From Sphingomonas sp. IBVSS2 (GTDB lineage: Bacteria > Pseudomonadota > Alphaproteobacteria > Sphingomonadales > Sphingomonadaceae), in contig NZ_NFUR01000006.1 of NCBI RefSeq assembly GCF_002127225.1, positions 1 to 64,000 of the forward strand: a DNA stretch of 64,000 nucleotides, read 5' to 3'. The stretch's first letter is position 1; every line of letters begins with the position of its first letter. Positions 31,914-39,669 of the stretch are shown here, in pieces. A program made the translations under genes and the position numbers. Below the pieces are notes generated by a model, which had not been told where the DNA came from, ran no database searches, and saw only the letters and a program-made list of their open reading frames with translations.

Positions 31914-33371
31914 ATGACCCCAGCCTTGTTCCGCATCGCCCCCGAGGACAGCACTGCCACGGCACTGCGCGACATGGCCGCCGGCGAGGAAGCGCTGGGC
32001 GTCACGCTCGCCGGGCCGGTGGCGAAGGGGCACAAGGTCGCCGTGAAGCCGATCGCAGCGGGCGAGCCGGTGCTCAAATTCGGCTTTCCCATCGGCCTGG
32101 CCACCCGCGCGATCGCGCCGGGCGAACATGTCCACACCCATAATGTCGCCACTGCGCTGGGCGGCAGCGGCGATTATGCCTTTGCGCCGGCCGCACAGGA
32201 CCAAGCCCGGGCCGAGGGGCCGGCATTCCTCGGCTATCGCCGCGCCAGCGGCCGGGTGGGCACCCGCAACGAGATCTGGGTGATCCCCACCGTCGGCTGC
32301 GTCGCGCGTACCGCACAGAAGATCGCCGAACGCGCCGCGGCGCTGCATGCGGGCAAGATCGACGGCATCCACGCCTTTCCCCATCCGTTCGGCTGCTCGC
32401 AGCTGGGCGACGACCTGCAAGGCACGCGCGCGATCCTCGCCGCCCTGGCCAGCCATCCCAATGCGGGCGGCGTGCTGATCGTCGGGCTCGGCTGCGAGAA
32501 CAACCAGATCAAGGGCATGCTGGAGGGGATCGACCACCCCAATCTGCGCACCCTGGGCGCGCAGATGGCGGATGACGAAGTCGAGGAAGGCGTGGCGCTG
32601 GTCGCCGAGCTCGTCGCCGCCGCGGCCGCCGAGCGGACCCCTGCCCCGCTCTCCGAGCTGGTGCTCGGCGTGAAGTGCGGCGGTTCGGACGGCTTTTCGG
32701 GGCTCACCGCCAATCCGCTGGTCGGGCGCATGGCCGACGCGGTCACCGGGGCGGGCGGCACCGCGATCCTCACCGAGATCCCCGAGATATTCGGAGCCGA
32801 GCAGCTGCTGATGGCGCGCGCCCGCGACGAGGCGGTGTTCGAAGCGATCGTGGCCCTGGTCAACGACTTCAAGGCCTATTTCACCCGGCATGGCGAGCCG
32901 GTCTCGGAGAACCCTTCTCCCGGCAACATCGCCGGCGGCATCACCACGCTCGAGGAGAAGTCGCTCGGAGCGGTGCAGAAGGCCGGGCATGCGATCGTCA
33001 CCGATGTGATCCCCTATGGCGGGCGCGTGCGGCACCACGGCCTCACGCTGCTCGAAGCGCCCGGCAACGACGCCGTATCCTCCACCGCGCTCGCGGCGGC
33101 GGGCGCGACGGCGATCCTGTTTACCACCGGGCGCGGCACGCCGCTCGGCTTCCCGGTGCCGACGATCAAGATCGCCTCGAACAGCGACCTCGCCGCGCGC
33201 AAGCCCGGCTGGATCGATTTCGACGCCGGCCAGGTGCTCGAACTGGGCATGGATGCGGCCGCCGGCGCGCTGCTAGAGGCGATCGCCGCGATCGCATCGG
33301 GCGGGGAAACCGCCGCCGAGCGCAATGGCGAACGCGAGATCGCGATCTGGAAGCGCGGCGTCACGCTCTGA
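31914..33371 (+). CDS. uxaA: altronate dehydratase, UxaA family
   Basis: This 485-residue enzyme dehydrates D-altronate to 2-keto-3-deoxygluconate in galacturonate breakdown. The N-terminal SAF-like domain (VKPIAAGEPVLKFGFPIGLA, with EHVHTHN) is followed by the main domain: FLGYRRASGRVGTRNEIWVIPTVGCV, FPHPFGCSQLGDD, GLGCENNQIKG, VLGVKCGGSDGFSGLTANPL and ENPSPGNIAGGITTLEEKSLGAVQKAG. Length matches the family. I chose ATG 31914. There is no uxaB, uxaC or KDG kinase nearby, so the related UxaA-like sugar-acid dehydratases are also possible. Confidence 0.88.
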   Translation: MTPALFRIAPEDSTATALRDMAAGEEALGVTLAGPVAKGHKVAVKPIAAGEPVLKFGFPIGLATRAIAPGEHVHTHNVATALGGSGDYAFAPAAQDQARAEGPAFLGYRRASGRVGTRNEIWVIPTVGCVARTAQKIAERAAALHAGKIDGIHAFPHPFGCSQLGDDLQGTRAILAALASHPNAGGVLIVGLGCENNQIKGMLEGIDHPNLRTLGAQMADDEVEEGVALVAELVAAAAAERTPAPLSELVLGVKCGGSDGFSGLTANPLVGRMADAVTGAGGTAILTEIPEIFGAEQLLMARARDEAVFEAIVALVNDFKAYFTRHGEPVSENPSPGNIAGGITTLEEKSLGAVQKAGHAIVTDVIPYGGRVRHHGLTLLEAPGNDAVSSTALAAAGATAILFTTGRGTPLGFPVPTIKIASNSDLAARKPGWIDFDAGQVLELGMDAAAGALLEAIAAIASGGETAAERNGEREIAIWKRGVTL

Positions 33372-33404
33372 CGGGCAGGGATTTTCCCAGGGATTGAAAC
33401 ATCT

Positions 33405-33418
33405 CCGTTTCGAAACGG
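33405..33418. promoter_or_regulatory. 14-base perfect palindrome
   Basis: The sequence CCGTTTCGAAACGG is a perfect palindrome in the 114-base gap after uxaA and before the Cys/His-tailed gene. It could be an operator for a dimeric repressor or a small terminator stem. No T-run follows. Confidence 0.35.
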
Positions 33419-33451
33419 TCGAGTCATGACTGTGCTGCCCGCCGGTTTCTG

Positions 33452-33459
33452 TTAACCAT
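33452..33459 (+). promoter_or_regulatory. TTAACCAT box, CtrA-like half site
   Basis: TTAACCAT lies 27 bases before the GTG at 33486. This octamer resembles the half-site motif linked to the cell-cycle regulator CtrA in alphaproteobacteria. It recurs in reverse at 39544 and 42498. Short motif, so the reading is tentative. Confidence 0.3.
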
Positions 33460-33485
33460 ATCGCGCGCGACTCAGGGGGAATAGC

Positions 33486-34421
33486 GTGGCGATCATTCTG
33501 GCTTCGATCGGCAATCTGGCAGCGGGCGCGGCGCATGCCGCAGCCGCCCGGCCGATCAGCGCGGAAGCGATCTACTGGCCCGCCTGGATCCTGGTGGGCG
33601 GCGTGCTGATCGCGCTGCTGGTCGTCATCGGCGTGCTCACCTCGCTCAAGGCCGCGCTGCTCGCAAAGCCGAGGAAGCGCGACGAGGAATTCACCCGCAT
33701 GCTCTGCAAGCAGGTGTGGAAGCACACGGCCACGGTTACCGACATATTCGCCCAGCGCCTGCGCCAGCCGCAGCGCGACCTGGTGACGCTGCGGGTGCTC
33801 CTCCGCCTGCTGCGCGAGGACATCGCCGGGCCGGTCAACTTCGTCGAACAGATGCGCCCGCACGCGCCGGCGACCTGGCCGGACTATGAGCTGTTCGCTG
33901 CCTTCAACAATTGGGGCGGCCAGATCTGCGCAATGGAATCGCAGCTGGCGGACATGCAGCAGATGCTGAGCTATCCGGCGGTGAAGGAGCCGGTGGACGC
34001 GCATCGCGACGCGATGCTCGTCCATTTCTATGCCACCGAGCAGGTGGCGATGGGCCAGACCGTGTCGACGCTCGGCAATCATGCGATCGCGGTGTGCGAG
34101 GCGGCGAAGAAGATACTGAAGAAGGAACCGGGCGGCTTCCGGTTCGGCGGGGGCGATCACGATCATGACGAACATGATCCTGGCTGCCCCGCCTGCGGCG
34201 CGCGCCAGCACGGCGTCTATGCCGGCGCCAATGCCCGCGACCTGTTGCCGCTGCCCGCCCTGCCGGATCCGCCCGAAAAGCCGAAGAAGAAGGAAGAGAC
34301 CAGGCCCGTGGCGCAGACCTGCGGCTGCGCGACGCCCCGGCCCTGCCGTTGCGCCCCGGTGCCCTGTGCCTGCGCCTGCAGTTGCAAGACGGCGAGCACG
34401 CCCGCGCCGGCCCATCATTGA
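33486..34421 (+). CDS. membrane protein with Cys/His-rich C-terminal tail
   Basis: This 311-residue protein starts at GTG 33486 with an AGGGGGA ribosome site. It has a signal-like N terminus (IGNLAAGAAHA), a transmembrane segment at about residues 33-52 (AWILVGGVLIALLVVIGVLT), and a helical middle domain of about 150 residues. The tail is striking: His 225, 227 and 230, then Cys 234 and 237 (CPAC), a Pro/Lys linker, and eight Cys between 279 and 300 (CGC, CRC, CACACSC). That is ten Cys in the last 78 residues, suggesting metal binding or a disulphide-rich surface tail. I recognise no family. Confidence 0.7.
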   Translation: MAIILASIGNLAAGAAHAAAARPISAEAIYWPAWILVGGVLIALLVVIGVLTSLKAALLAKPRKRDEEFTRMLCKQVWKHTATVTDIFAQRLRQPQRDLVTLRVLLRLLREDIAGPVNFVEQMRPHAPATWPDYELFAAFNNWGGQICAMESQLADMQQMLSYPAVKEPVDAHRDAMLVHFYATEQVAMGQTVSTLGNHAIAVCEAAKKILKKEPGGFRFGGGDHDHDEHDPGCPACGARQHGVYAGANARDLLPLPALPDPPEKPKKKEETRPVAQTCGCATPRPCRCAPVPCACACSCKTASTPAPAHH

Positions 34422-34534
34422 TCGTTTCGACGGCGACGGAACATTGCTGCACTGCGATAAACCGGAGGCACCGGGCATTGAAGCGTTAACCCTCCTCCCT
34501 TAGGGTCGCGCGCAGGGGTTTTCCGGGTGGGTTG

Positions 34535-34765
34535 ATGACCGAGTTTATCGTCTTCGCATATGCGATGCTGGCAATGTTCGTGATCCAGTCGATGCAGCGC
34601 AACAAACGCGAACAGCGCGCCGATTCGCAGATGGTCACCATGGTCGGCTGGGGGCTGTTCTCGCTCTCGTCCACGCTGGCGGTGCTGCTCGGCGCGGTTG
34701 CGCTGGCGCTCGCGCTGGGCGCCAATATCCCCCTTCCCCCGGGCTTCGAAGCGCCGCTATCCTGA
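34535..34765 (+). CDS. small membrane protein
   Basis: This 76-residue protein starts at ATG 34535 (a TTG lies one codon earlier) and has two hydrophobic segments: FIVFAYAMLAMFVIQSM near the start and LFSLSSTLAVLLGAVALALALGA near the end, with a basic loop KREQRADSQMV between. No family recognised. It is followed after 5 bases by the gamma-carbonic anhydrase, so they may be co-transcribed. Confidence 0.65.
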   Translation: MTEFIVFAYAMLAMFVIQSMQRNKREQRADSQMVTMVGWGLFSLSSTLAVLLGAVALALALGANIPLPPGFEAPLS

Positions 34766-34770
34766 GCGGC

Positions 34771-35295
34771 ATGCCGCTTTACGAATTCGCGGGGCATCGC
34801 CCCCAGCTCGCCGAGGATGCCTGGATCGCGCCAAGCGCCGACCTGATCGGCGACGTGCGCCTGGCCGCGCTCGCCTCGATATGGTTCGGCGCGGTCATCC
34901 GCGCGGACAACACGCCGATCCTGGTGGGCGCCCGCTCGAACATCCAGGACGGGGCCATGCTCCATTCCGATCCGGGCGCGCCCTGCACCGTGGGCGAGGA
35001 CGTGACCGTGGGCCATCACGCCATCCTGCACGGCTGCACGATCGGCGACCGCACGCTGATCGGCATGGGCGCGACGATCCTGAACCGCGCGGTGATCGGC
35101 GAGGATTGCCTGGTCGGCGCGGGGGCGCTGGTGACGGAGGGCAAGACCTTCCCCGCCGGCCATCTGATCGTCGGCTCGCCGGCCAAGGCGATCCGGCCGC
35201 TCGACGACATGCAGAAGGCGTTGCTCAAGGCCAGCGCCGCGCTCTACGCCGCCAAGCAGCGCGAATATGCCGCAGGGTTGAAACGGGTCGACTGA
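34771..35295 (+). CDS. gamma-carbonic anhydrase family protein
   Basis: This 174-residue left-handed beta-helix protein of the Cam/YrdA group has hexapeptide repeats throughout (IGDVRLAALASIWFGAVIRAD, GEDCLVGAGALVTEGKTFP). Zinc ligands match His 65 (LHSDPG) and the His-x4-His pair His 82 and His 87 (GHHAILHGC). The C-terminal helix closes the fold. Such trimers hydrate carbon dioxide or serve as assembly factors; activity is not proven from sequence because the loop residues of Cam are missing in many homologues. Start ATG 34771. Confidence 0.92.
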   Translation: MPLYEFAGHRPQLAEDAWIAPSADLIGDVRLAALASIWFGAVIRADNTPILVGARSNIQDGAMLHSDPGAPCTVGEDVTVGHHAILHGCTIGDRTLIGMGATILNRAVIGEDCLVGAGALVTEGKTFPAGHLIVGSPAKAIRPLDDMQKALLKASAALYAAKQREYAAGLKRVD

Positions 35296-35373
35296 TCCGC
35301 CGCCTGTCGCTTGGACAATCGTCACATTGCCGTTCTAGCCCGAACCTCTTTCGAGTCGGGTCGGGGTGTCGTG

Positions 35374-35799
35374 ATGGGTTTGTTCGACTGGTTGAAGCGC
35401 CGCGTCGGGGCGCAGGCTCCGACGCCGGTGCCGGTCGCACTACCGGCCCCGGCCGCAGCCCCCGAAGTGGAGCCCGAGGGGCTGTGGCAGACGGGCGTCG
35501 AGGCCGATCGCCTCTGGGTGCGCGATCCCGAGGGCGATCGCCAGGCCGTGACGCTCGACGCACTCGCGGCGGTCGCGATCGAGACCAGCGATACCGGCCC
35601 CGACGGGCGCGGCGCCTGGTGGCTGTTCTACGGGCCGGACGAGGACGTCGCCTTCACCCTGCCGCTGGGCGCGCGCGGCGAAGGCGCGATGGTCGAGCGG
35701 ATCGCCGCGCTGCCGGGCTTTCGCCACGATGCCTATGCCACCGCGATTCGATCGGCCGACATCGATACCTTCGTGATCTGGCAGCGGCCGTTCGACTAA
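35374..35799 (+). CDS. hypothetical cytoplasmic protein
   Basis: This 141-residue protein starts at ATG 35374 (MGLFDWLKRRVGAQ). A Pro/Ala-rich linker at about residues 18-35 precedes a compact domain (DRLWVRDPEGDRQAVTLDALAAVAIETSDTGP, then WWLFYGPDEDVAFTLPLGARGEGAMVERIAALPGF). The amphipathic N terminus may touch the membrane. It resembles small sphingomonad proteins of unknown role. Its stop (TAA) overlaps the stop of the convergent 55-residue gene by four bases. Confidence 0.65.
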   Translation: MGLFDWLKRRVGAQAPTPVPVALPAPAAAPEVEPEGLWQTGVEADRLWVRDPEGDRQAVTLDALAAVAIETSDTGPDGRGAWWLFYGPDEDVAFTLPLGARGEGAMVERIAALPGFRHDAYATAIRSADIDTFVIWQRPFD

Positions 35800-35963
35800 T
35801 TGTCGAGGCGGCGCGTCACCTCATAGCCGGCCTTGCGCAAGGCCATCACCGCGGCCAGCGCCTGGTAATGGCTCTCCTGGCCCGCCTCATAGAGCTTGCC
35901 GCTCTGCTGCGTCGCGGCCTCGATCGCCTTGCGAACGATGACGTACATCTCGTTGGTGACCAT
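35796..35963 (-). CDS. small conserved-looking protein (55 residues)
   Basis: The minus frame from ATG 35963 to TAG at 35796 encodes 55 residues: MVTNEMYVIVRKAIEAATQQ, then GKLYEAGQESHYQALAAVMALRKAGYEVTRRLDN. A GGGAG ribosome site lies about 6 bases upstream. The sequence is mostly helical and amphipathic with normal codon use. It is too short for many gene finders. Function unknown. Confidence 0.55.
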   Translation of the reverse strand: MVTNEMYVIVRKAIEAATQQSGKLYEAGQESHYQALAAVMALRKAGYEVTRRLDN

Positions 35964-36142
35964 ATCGGGCTCCCGGGGCCGTTGCGTGAGGCGATAATGG
36001 GGAATCGCGCCGCCCGCTTCAATATGGGTACGGCCGAGTCGGCCCTGTCACCGGAGTGATTGCGCCGCGCGCGACCATGCATGCCGTAGCGTCGCCGGCA
36101 TCGGGCTGGACGGCCATTCCGGTTTCGCTACAAAACTGGTCC

Positions 36143-37087
36143 ATGGCTCTGCCCCCGCTCTTCGATCGCCTGCGCCTTCCCGTCATCGGATCGCCGCTGT
36201 TCATCATCTCGGTGCCCGATCTGGTCATCGCCCAGTGCAAGGCGGGGATCGTCGGTTCCTTCCCGGCGCTCAACGCGCGGCCGGACACCAGGCTCGACGA
36301 ATGGCTCCACCAGATCACCGAGGAACTGGCCGCCTGGGACCGCGATCATCCGGACACGCCCGCCGCGCCCTTCGCGGTCAACCAGATCGTCCACCGCTCC
36401 AATCCGCGCCTGGAGCATGACGTGGCGGCCTGCGCCAAATGGAAGGCGCCGATCGTGATCACTTCGCTCGGCGCGCGGCCCGAGCTCAACGACGCGGTGC
36501 ATGGCTGGGGCGGCATCACGCTGCACGACGTGATCGACGATCGCTTCGCCCACAAGGCGATCGAGAAGGGCGCGGACGGGCTGATCCTCGTCGCGGCCGG
36601 CGCCGGGGGCCATGCGGGCCGCCTCAGCCCCTTCGCGCTCGTCCAGGAAGTGCGCGAATGGTTCGATGGCCCGGTGGTGCTCTCGGGCGCGATCGCCAAT
36701 GGCCGCTCGGTGCTGGCCGCCCAGGCGATGGGGGCCGACCTCGCCTATATCGGCTCGCCTTTCATCGCCACCGACGAGGCCAATGCCGCACCCGCCTACA
36801 AGCAGGGCATCGTGGACGGGACGGCGGACGATATCGTCTATTCGAACCTGTTCACCGGCGTGCACGGCAATTATCTGAAGGCGTCGGTCGTCAATGCCGG
36901 GCTGGACCCGGACAATCTCCCGGAAAGCGATCCCAGCGCGATGAACTTCGGCGGCGCAAAGGCCTGGAAGGACATCTGGGGATCGGGCCAGGGCATCGGC
37001 GCGGTGCATGCGATCGAGCCCGCCACGGTGAAGATCGACCGAATGAAGCGGGAATATGCCGCGGCCAGGGCGGCGCTCTGCGGCTGA
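36143..37087 (+). CDS. nitronate monooxygenase family flavoprotein
   Basis: This 314-residue TIM-barrel FMN enzyme begins ATG 36143 (MALPPLFDRLRLPVIGSPLFI, the family start). Markers include GIVGSFPALNAR, the NQIVHRSNPR strand, ILVAAGAGGHAGRLSPFALVQEV (substrate and FMN loop with the catalytic-region His), GAIANGRSVLAAQAMGADLAYIGSPFIAT, and the FMN phosphate loop. It oxidises nitronates, such as propionate-3-nitronate, to aldehydes. The frame is open upstream but without family sequence. No partner gene is evident. Confidence 0.9.
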   Translation: MALPPLFDRLRLPVIGSPLFIISVPDLVIAQCKAGIVGSFPALNARPDTRLDEWLHQITEELAAWDRDHPDTPAAPFAVNQIVHRSNPRLEHDVAACAKWKAPIVITSLGARPELNDAVHGWGGITLHDVIDDRFAHKAIEKGADGLILVAAGAGGHAGRLSPFALVQEVREWFDGPVVLSGAIANGRSVLAAQAMGADLAYIGSPFIATDEANAAPAYKQGIVDGTADDIVYSNLFTGVHGNYLKASVVNAGLDPDNLPESDPSAMNFGGAKAWKDIWGSGQGIGAVHAIEPATVKIDRMKREYAAARAALCG

Positions 37088-37103
37088 GCCGGCGCGGCGA
37101 GGA

Positions 37104-37562
37104 TCAGAAAGCGGCGGCCAGCCGGTCCATCATCGAGCGCGCCGGGCTTTCGATCGCCGGCGCCTCCCCCAGCGACTCGTCGAGCCGGGCCACGCGGCGA
37201 TACAGATCGATGCTGGTGTTGATGATCGCCACCGCCTGGGGCGGCATTGCGTCGAGCAGCGCCTCTTCGGTTTCCGGTGCGTCGCCCAGCCGGCGCGAGG
37301 AGGCAAGCGCGTCGTGCGGCGTCAACTCGCCGGCATCGACCGCGCGCTGGGTGAGCAGCCAGGCGATGATGTGCATCAGCCGCGTCGTCACCTTGAGCGA
37401 CTCGCAGGAGAAGGCGACGCGATTCAAGGCCTCCAGCGCCTCGCGCTCGTCACGGCCCAGTTCGTCGAAATAGGCACGCGCCTCGTCGGCCAGCAGCATC
37501 GCCTCGACATAGAGCGTGTCGATCAGCTTGCGATGGATCGTCGTCGTGCCCTGTCTGCCCAT
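37104..37562 (-). CDS. rcdA: RcdA-like protein (DUF1465)
   Basis: This 152-residue helical protein matches the DUF1465 family that includes Caulobacter RcdA, an adaptor helping ClpXP deliver CtrA and other substrates. Typical sequences are KLIDTLYVEAMLLADEARAYFDELGRDEREALEALNRVAFSCESLKVTTRLMHIIAWLLTQRAV. It is a three-helix-bundle type. A gap of about 70 bases separates it from the YdcH-like gene. Upstream, on the plus strand, ATGGTAAC at 37587-37594 resembles the reversed TTAACCAT box. Whether it works with CtrA here is inference. Confidence 0.8.
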   Translation of the reverse strand: MGRQGTTTIHRKLIDTLYVEAMLLADEARAYFDELGRDEREALEALNRVAFSCESLKVTTRLMHIIAWLLTQRAVDAGELTPHDALASSRRLGDAPETEEALLDAMPPQAVAIINTSIDLYRRVARLDESLGEAPAIESPARSMMDRLAAAF

Positions 37563-37633
37563 GAAAACAACGCTGCCACAGCCCGCATGGTAACGAAATG
37601 CTTAATTTCGCAGTGATTTCGTCCCGATCCGGA

Positions 37634-37831
37634 TCAGGCGATTATATCGGGGATCAACTGGTCCTCGAGCAGCGCGATCTCGTCGCGCAGCATGAGCTTG
37701 CGCTTCTTGAGGCGCGCGATCTGGAGCTGGTCGGACGTGCCCGTGGCGAGCAGCGCGTCGATCGCTGCATCCAGGTCGCGATGCTCGGTCCGCACCGCTT
37801 CGAGCCGTCGCACAATCTCTTTCTCGTCCAT
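37634..37831 (-). CDS. YdcH-like DUF465 protein
   Basis: This 65-residue coiled-coil protein ([29 protein letters not shown], then RLKKRKLMLRDEIALLEDQL) is of the DUF465 family, often found in alphaproteobacteria. I start it at ATG 37831 (GGGGG about 9 bases upstream); an upstream start adds only a short unconserved stretch. The role of these small basic/acidic helical proteins is unknown. It faces, across about 180 bases, a second DUF465-like gene on the plus strand. Confidence 0.8.
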   Translation of the reverse strand: MDEKEIVRRLEAVRTEHRDLDAAIDALLATGTSDQLQIARLKKRKLMLRDEIALLEDQLIPDIIA

Positions 37832-38010
37832 CGCGAAAGCCCCCGTAGCGGGATCTCCCTGCACCAGCCCGAGAGGCTCCGCAACGGATCATCGCGCTAT
37901 TTCCGCATGCTGTCGATTAGCCGCCGGTTAGCCGCGTTTCCCCCGCGACAAAGCTGTGGAAAAGTGATCTAGTCACAGGTTCCGGCCACCCGAAGAAGGA
38001 GACTGCTTCG

Positions 38011-38163
38011 ATGCAGAACGCGCATTTCTCGGCACTTTCGGCCAAGCACTCGGTGCTCGACCAGCGAATCGCCGCCGAATCGCAAAGGCCCCGACCCGAC
38101 CAGATGGTCCTGGCTTCCCTGAAGAAGCAGAAGCTTCGCATCAAGGAAGAAATGGCGCGTTAG
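38011..38163 (+). CDS. small DUF465-like protein
   Basis: This 50-residue protein from ATG 38011 to TAG 38163 has a clean AAGGAG ribosome site at 37996-38001, 9 bases before the start. It reads MQNAHFSALSAKHSVLDQRI, then AAESQRPRPDQMVLASLKKQKLRIKEEMAR, with the helical HSVLDQRI...LKKQKLRIKEE pattern of DUF465/YdcH proteins. It is divergent from the other DUF465 gene, with the shared intergenic region between. Confidence 0.75.
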   Translation: MQNAHFSALSAKHSVLDQRIAAESQRPRPDQMVLASLKKQKLRIKEEMAR

Positions 38164-38272
38164 AAGCGCCGCGCAAAAGGGGTGTGGCCCAAGCCGCACC
38201 CCGACTGCGCGAAGTCTCCGAAACCTGGTTCCGAAATGATTCGAGCCGCTGGATATCCGGCTCGGAAAGACG

Positions 38273-38653
38273 CTAGCGGCGCGTGAAGATCGGCTTTACG
38301 AAAGTCGGCGTCTGCGTGCCCCCGCCCACCGGCTTGCGGGCAAGCAGGGGGTCGATCGGCGTGTCGAAGGCAATGCCGACACGGCCATCGGTCGCCCAGG
38401 CGATACGGCCGCTGACCCAGCCCACGCCGCGCACCTCAACCTCCACCGGCGCGCCCCGCTCGATCGGCTGCGTATATTCGGCCATCAGCCCGCCCTGCGA
38501 AAGATTGCGCACGCGCACCTGCTCGTCCGGGCGCCCCGCCACGCGGAACTGCGCGGCCAGCATCAGGCTGTCGCGCGAACCGTTGCGCTGGCTGGCGGCG
38601 AAATCGTCCGCCGAGAGCGCAGTGAGAGGGTCGAAGGGAAACTGGTCCATCAT
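38273..38653 (-). CDS. PilZ-domain protein
   Basis: This 126-residue protein is a single PilZ domain. The second c-di-GMP motif reads RNLSQGGLMAE (N/DxSxxG), followed by VRGVGWVSGRIAWATDGRVGIAFDTPID. The first motif RxxxR is not intact: SRDSLML has only one Arg. Binding of the second messenger is therefore uncertain. Start is ATG 38653 or the adjacent ATG 38650; an upstream start adds MLLYSARVTLCVSSD, which looks less likely. No gene partner shows which process it controls. Confidence 0.8.
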   Translation of the reverse strand: MMDQFPFDPLTALSADDFAASQRNGSRDSLMLAAQFRVAGRPDEQVRVRNLSQGGLMAEYTQPIERGAPVEVEVRGVGWVSGRIAWATDGRVGIAFDTPIDPLLARKPVGGGTQTPTFVKPIFTRR

Positions 38654-38730
38654 GTCGCTCGAAACGCAAAGAGTTACGCGCGCAGAATAGAGCAGCAAAC
38701 CTTGTCGAAACCGTAAACGAAGGCCGAAAA

Positions 38731-38761
38731 TGTGCCTCCGCCGCCGAACCGGGGAGGCACA
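38731..38761 (-). terminator. rho-independent terminator for dksA
   Basis: A 9-base stem (TGTGCCTCC / GGAGGCACA, 38731-38739 with 38753-38761) and 13-base loop lies 25 bases after the stop of the minus-strand dksA. On the minus strand the stem is followed by TTTT (38727-38730), the expected U-run. Confidence 0.6.
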
Positions 38762-38785
38762 AAAAAGGAGGCCCTCAGCCCCCCG

Positions 38786-39253
38786 TCATTCGTCCCGCGA
38801 TACCTTCTCGTTGCGCTCGTGGCGTTCCTGCGCCTCGACGGTCATCGTCGCGATCGGCCGCGCTTCCAGACGGCCGAGGCTGATCGGCTCGCCGGTCACC
38901 TCGCAATAGCCATATTCGCCGTCCTCGATCCGGCGCAGCGCCGCGTCGATCTTGGAAATCAGCTTGCGCTGGCGGTCGCGCGTGCGCAGCTCGATCGACC
39001 AGTCGGTCTCGCTCGATGCGCGATCGGTGAGATCGGCCTCGCGCAGCGAGTCGGTCTGCAGCTGGTTGAGCGTCCCCGCGGCCTCGCGATAGATGTCGTC
39101 CTTCCACGCGTTCAGCTTGTTGCGGAAATATTCCAGCTGGCGCGGGTTCATGAAGGGTTCGTCGTTGCTCGGCCGATAGCCGTCGTCGCCGTCATTTGCG
39201 GCGGGAGGAACGCGTTTACCCGGTTCGTCGAAGCGATCCAAAACAGTAGCCAT
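38786..39253 (-). CDS. dksA: DksA, single-cysteine alphaproteobacterial type
   Basis: This 155-residue RNA-polymerase secondary-channel regulator has an N-terminal coiled coil (LEYFRNKLNAWKDDIYREAAGTLNQLQTDSLREADLTDRASSETDWSIELRTRDR). The zinc-finger region reads YGYCEVTGEPISLGRLEARPIATMTVEAQERHE: only one Cys remains of the usual four, as in other alphaproteobacterial DksA. It should still tune rRNA and amino-acid promoters with ppGpp. Start is ATG 39253 with GGAG 8-9 bases upstream; a GTG at 39259 adds two codons. A hairpin lies in its leader and a terminator after the stop. Confidence 0.92.
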   Translation of the reverse strand: MATVLDRFDEPGKRVPPAANDGDDGYRPSNDEPFMNPRQLEYFRNKLNAWKDDIYREAAGTLNQLQTDSLREADLTDRASSETDWSIELRTRDRQRKLISKIDAALRRIEDGEYGYCEVTGEPISLGRLEARPIATMTVEAQERHERNEKVSRDE

Positions 39254-39277
39254 CCCCACTCTCCACTACGGTCCTCA

Positions 39278-39295
39278 GTAAGGCCCGAGCCTTAC
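39278..39295 (-). promoter_or_regulatory. hairpin in dksA leader
   Basis: A perfect 7-base stem (GTAAGGC / GCCTTAC) with a 4-base loop lies 25-42 bases before the dksA ATG. It could affect dksA translation or mark a factor site. Position is suggestive only. Confidence 0.3.
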
Positions 39296-39543
39296 GGAGA
39301 CCGTTTGCCCTGCGCGGCCCTATACTTACGCGCGACGGCGTTAACAAGCGCGCCGTCATTTTAATCCACAGGCGTAATACCCCGTAAATGGAGGGAAATT
39401 AGCAGCGGGTGAACCGCGGCCCGATCCACCGGGAATTAACCGAGAATGTTCATGAACCGGCGGCCACGAAACACGCGCCTCGTGCCGAAGTAGAACATTA
39501 ACCACGCCAACAGAAATCCAGAGCGCGAAAAATACGCGCAAAC

Positions 39544-39551
39544 ATGGTTAA
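39544..39551 (-). promoter_or_regulatory. TTAACCAT box (reverse), CtrA-like half site
   Basis: ATGGTTAA is the reverse complement of TTAACCAT and lies 119 bases before the serine-rich gene. It overlaps TTAA-N6-TTAA at 39548-39561. Tentative CtrA-type regulatory site shared with 33452 and 42498. Confidence 0.3.
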
Positions 39552-39669
39552 GCCGCCTTAACGGCATTGCACTTAACAATTTGTTTTGCACTTTTCGGGC
39601 ATTGACCAGCGTGAAGCTGCTGACGGTCCCGCGGGGAGCGACACGCCAGCAACGGGAAGAGTGGGAACA

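Larger units (their letters stand above)
39254..39669. other. 416-base divergent intergenic region, rich in TTAAC boxes
   Basis: The gap between dksA (minus) and the serine-rich gene (plus) is AT-rich for this genome. It contains several TTAAC pentamers (39341, 39435, 39498, 39573), an ATGGTTAA octamer at 39544-39551, and TTAA-N6-TTAA at 39548-39561. Promoters for both genes should lie here. I see no convincing gene; a 43-codon minus frame at 39436-39567 was judged non-coding. Confidence 0.55.

Noticed and set aside
36344..36420. Short alternative frames within nitronate monooxygenase
   Set aside because: Shadows of a well-supported gene.
39436..39567. 43-codon minus frame with a hydrophobic stretch (GFLLAWLMFYFG)
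   Set aside because: Uses many TTA/TTG/CTT codons rare in this genome and has no ribosome site; more likely promoter DNA.
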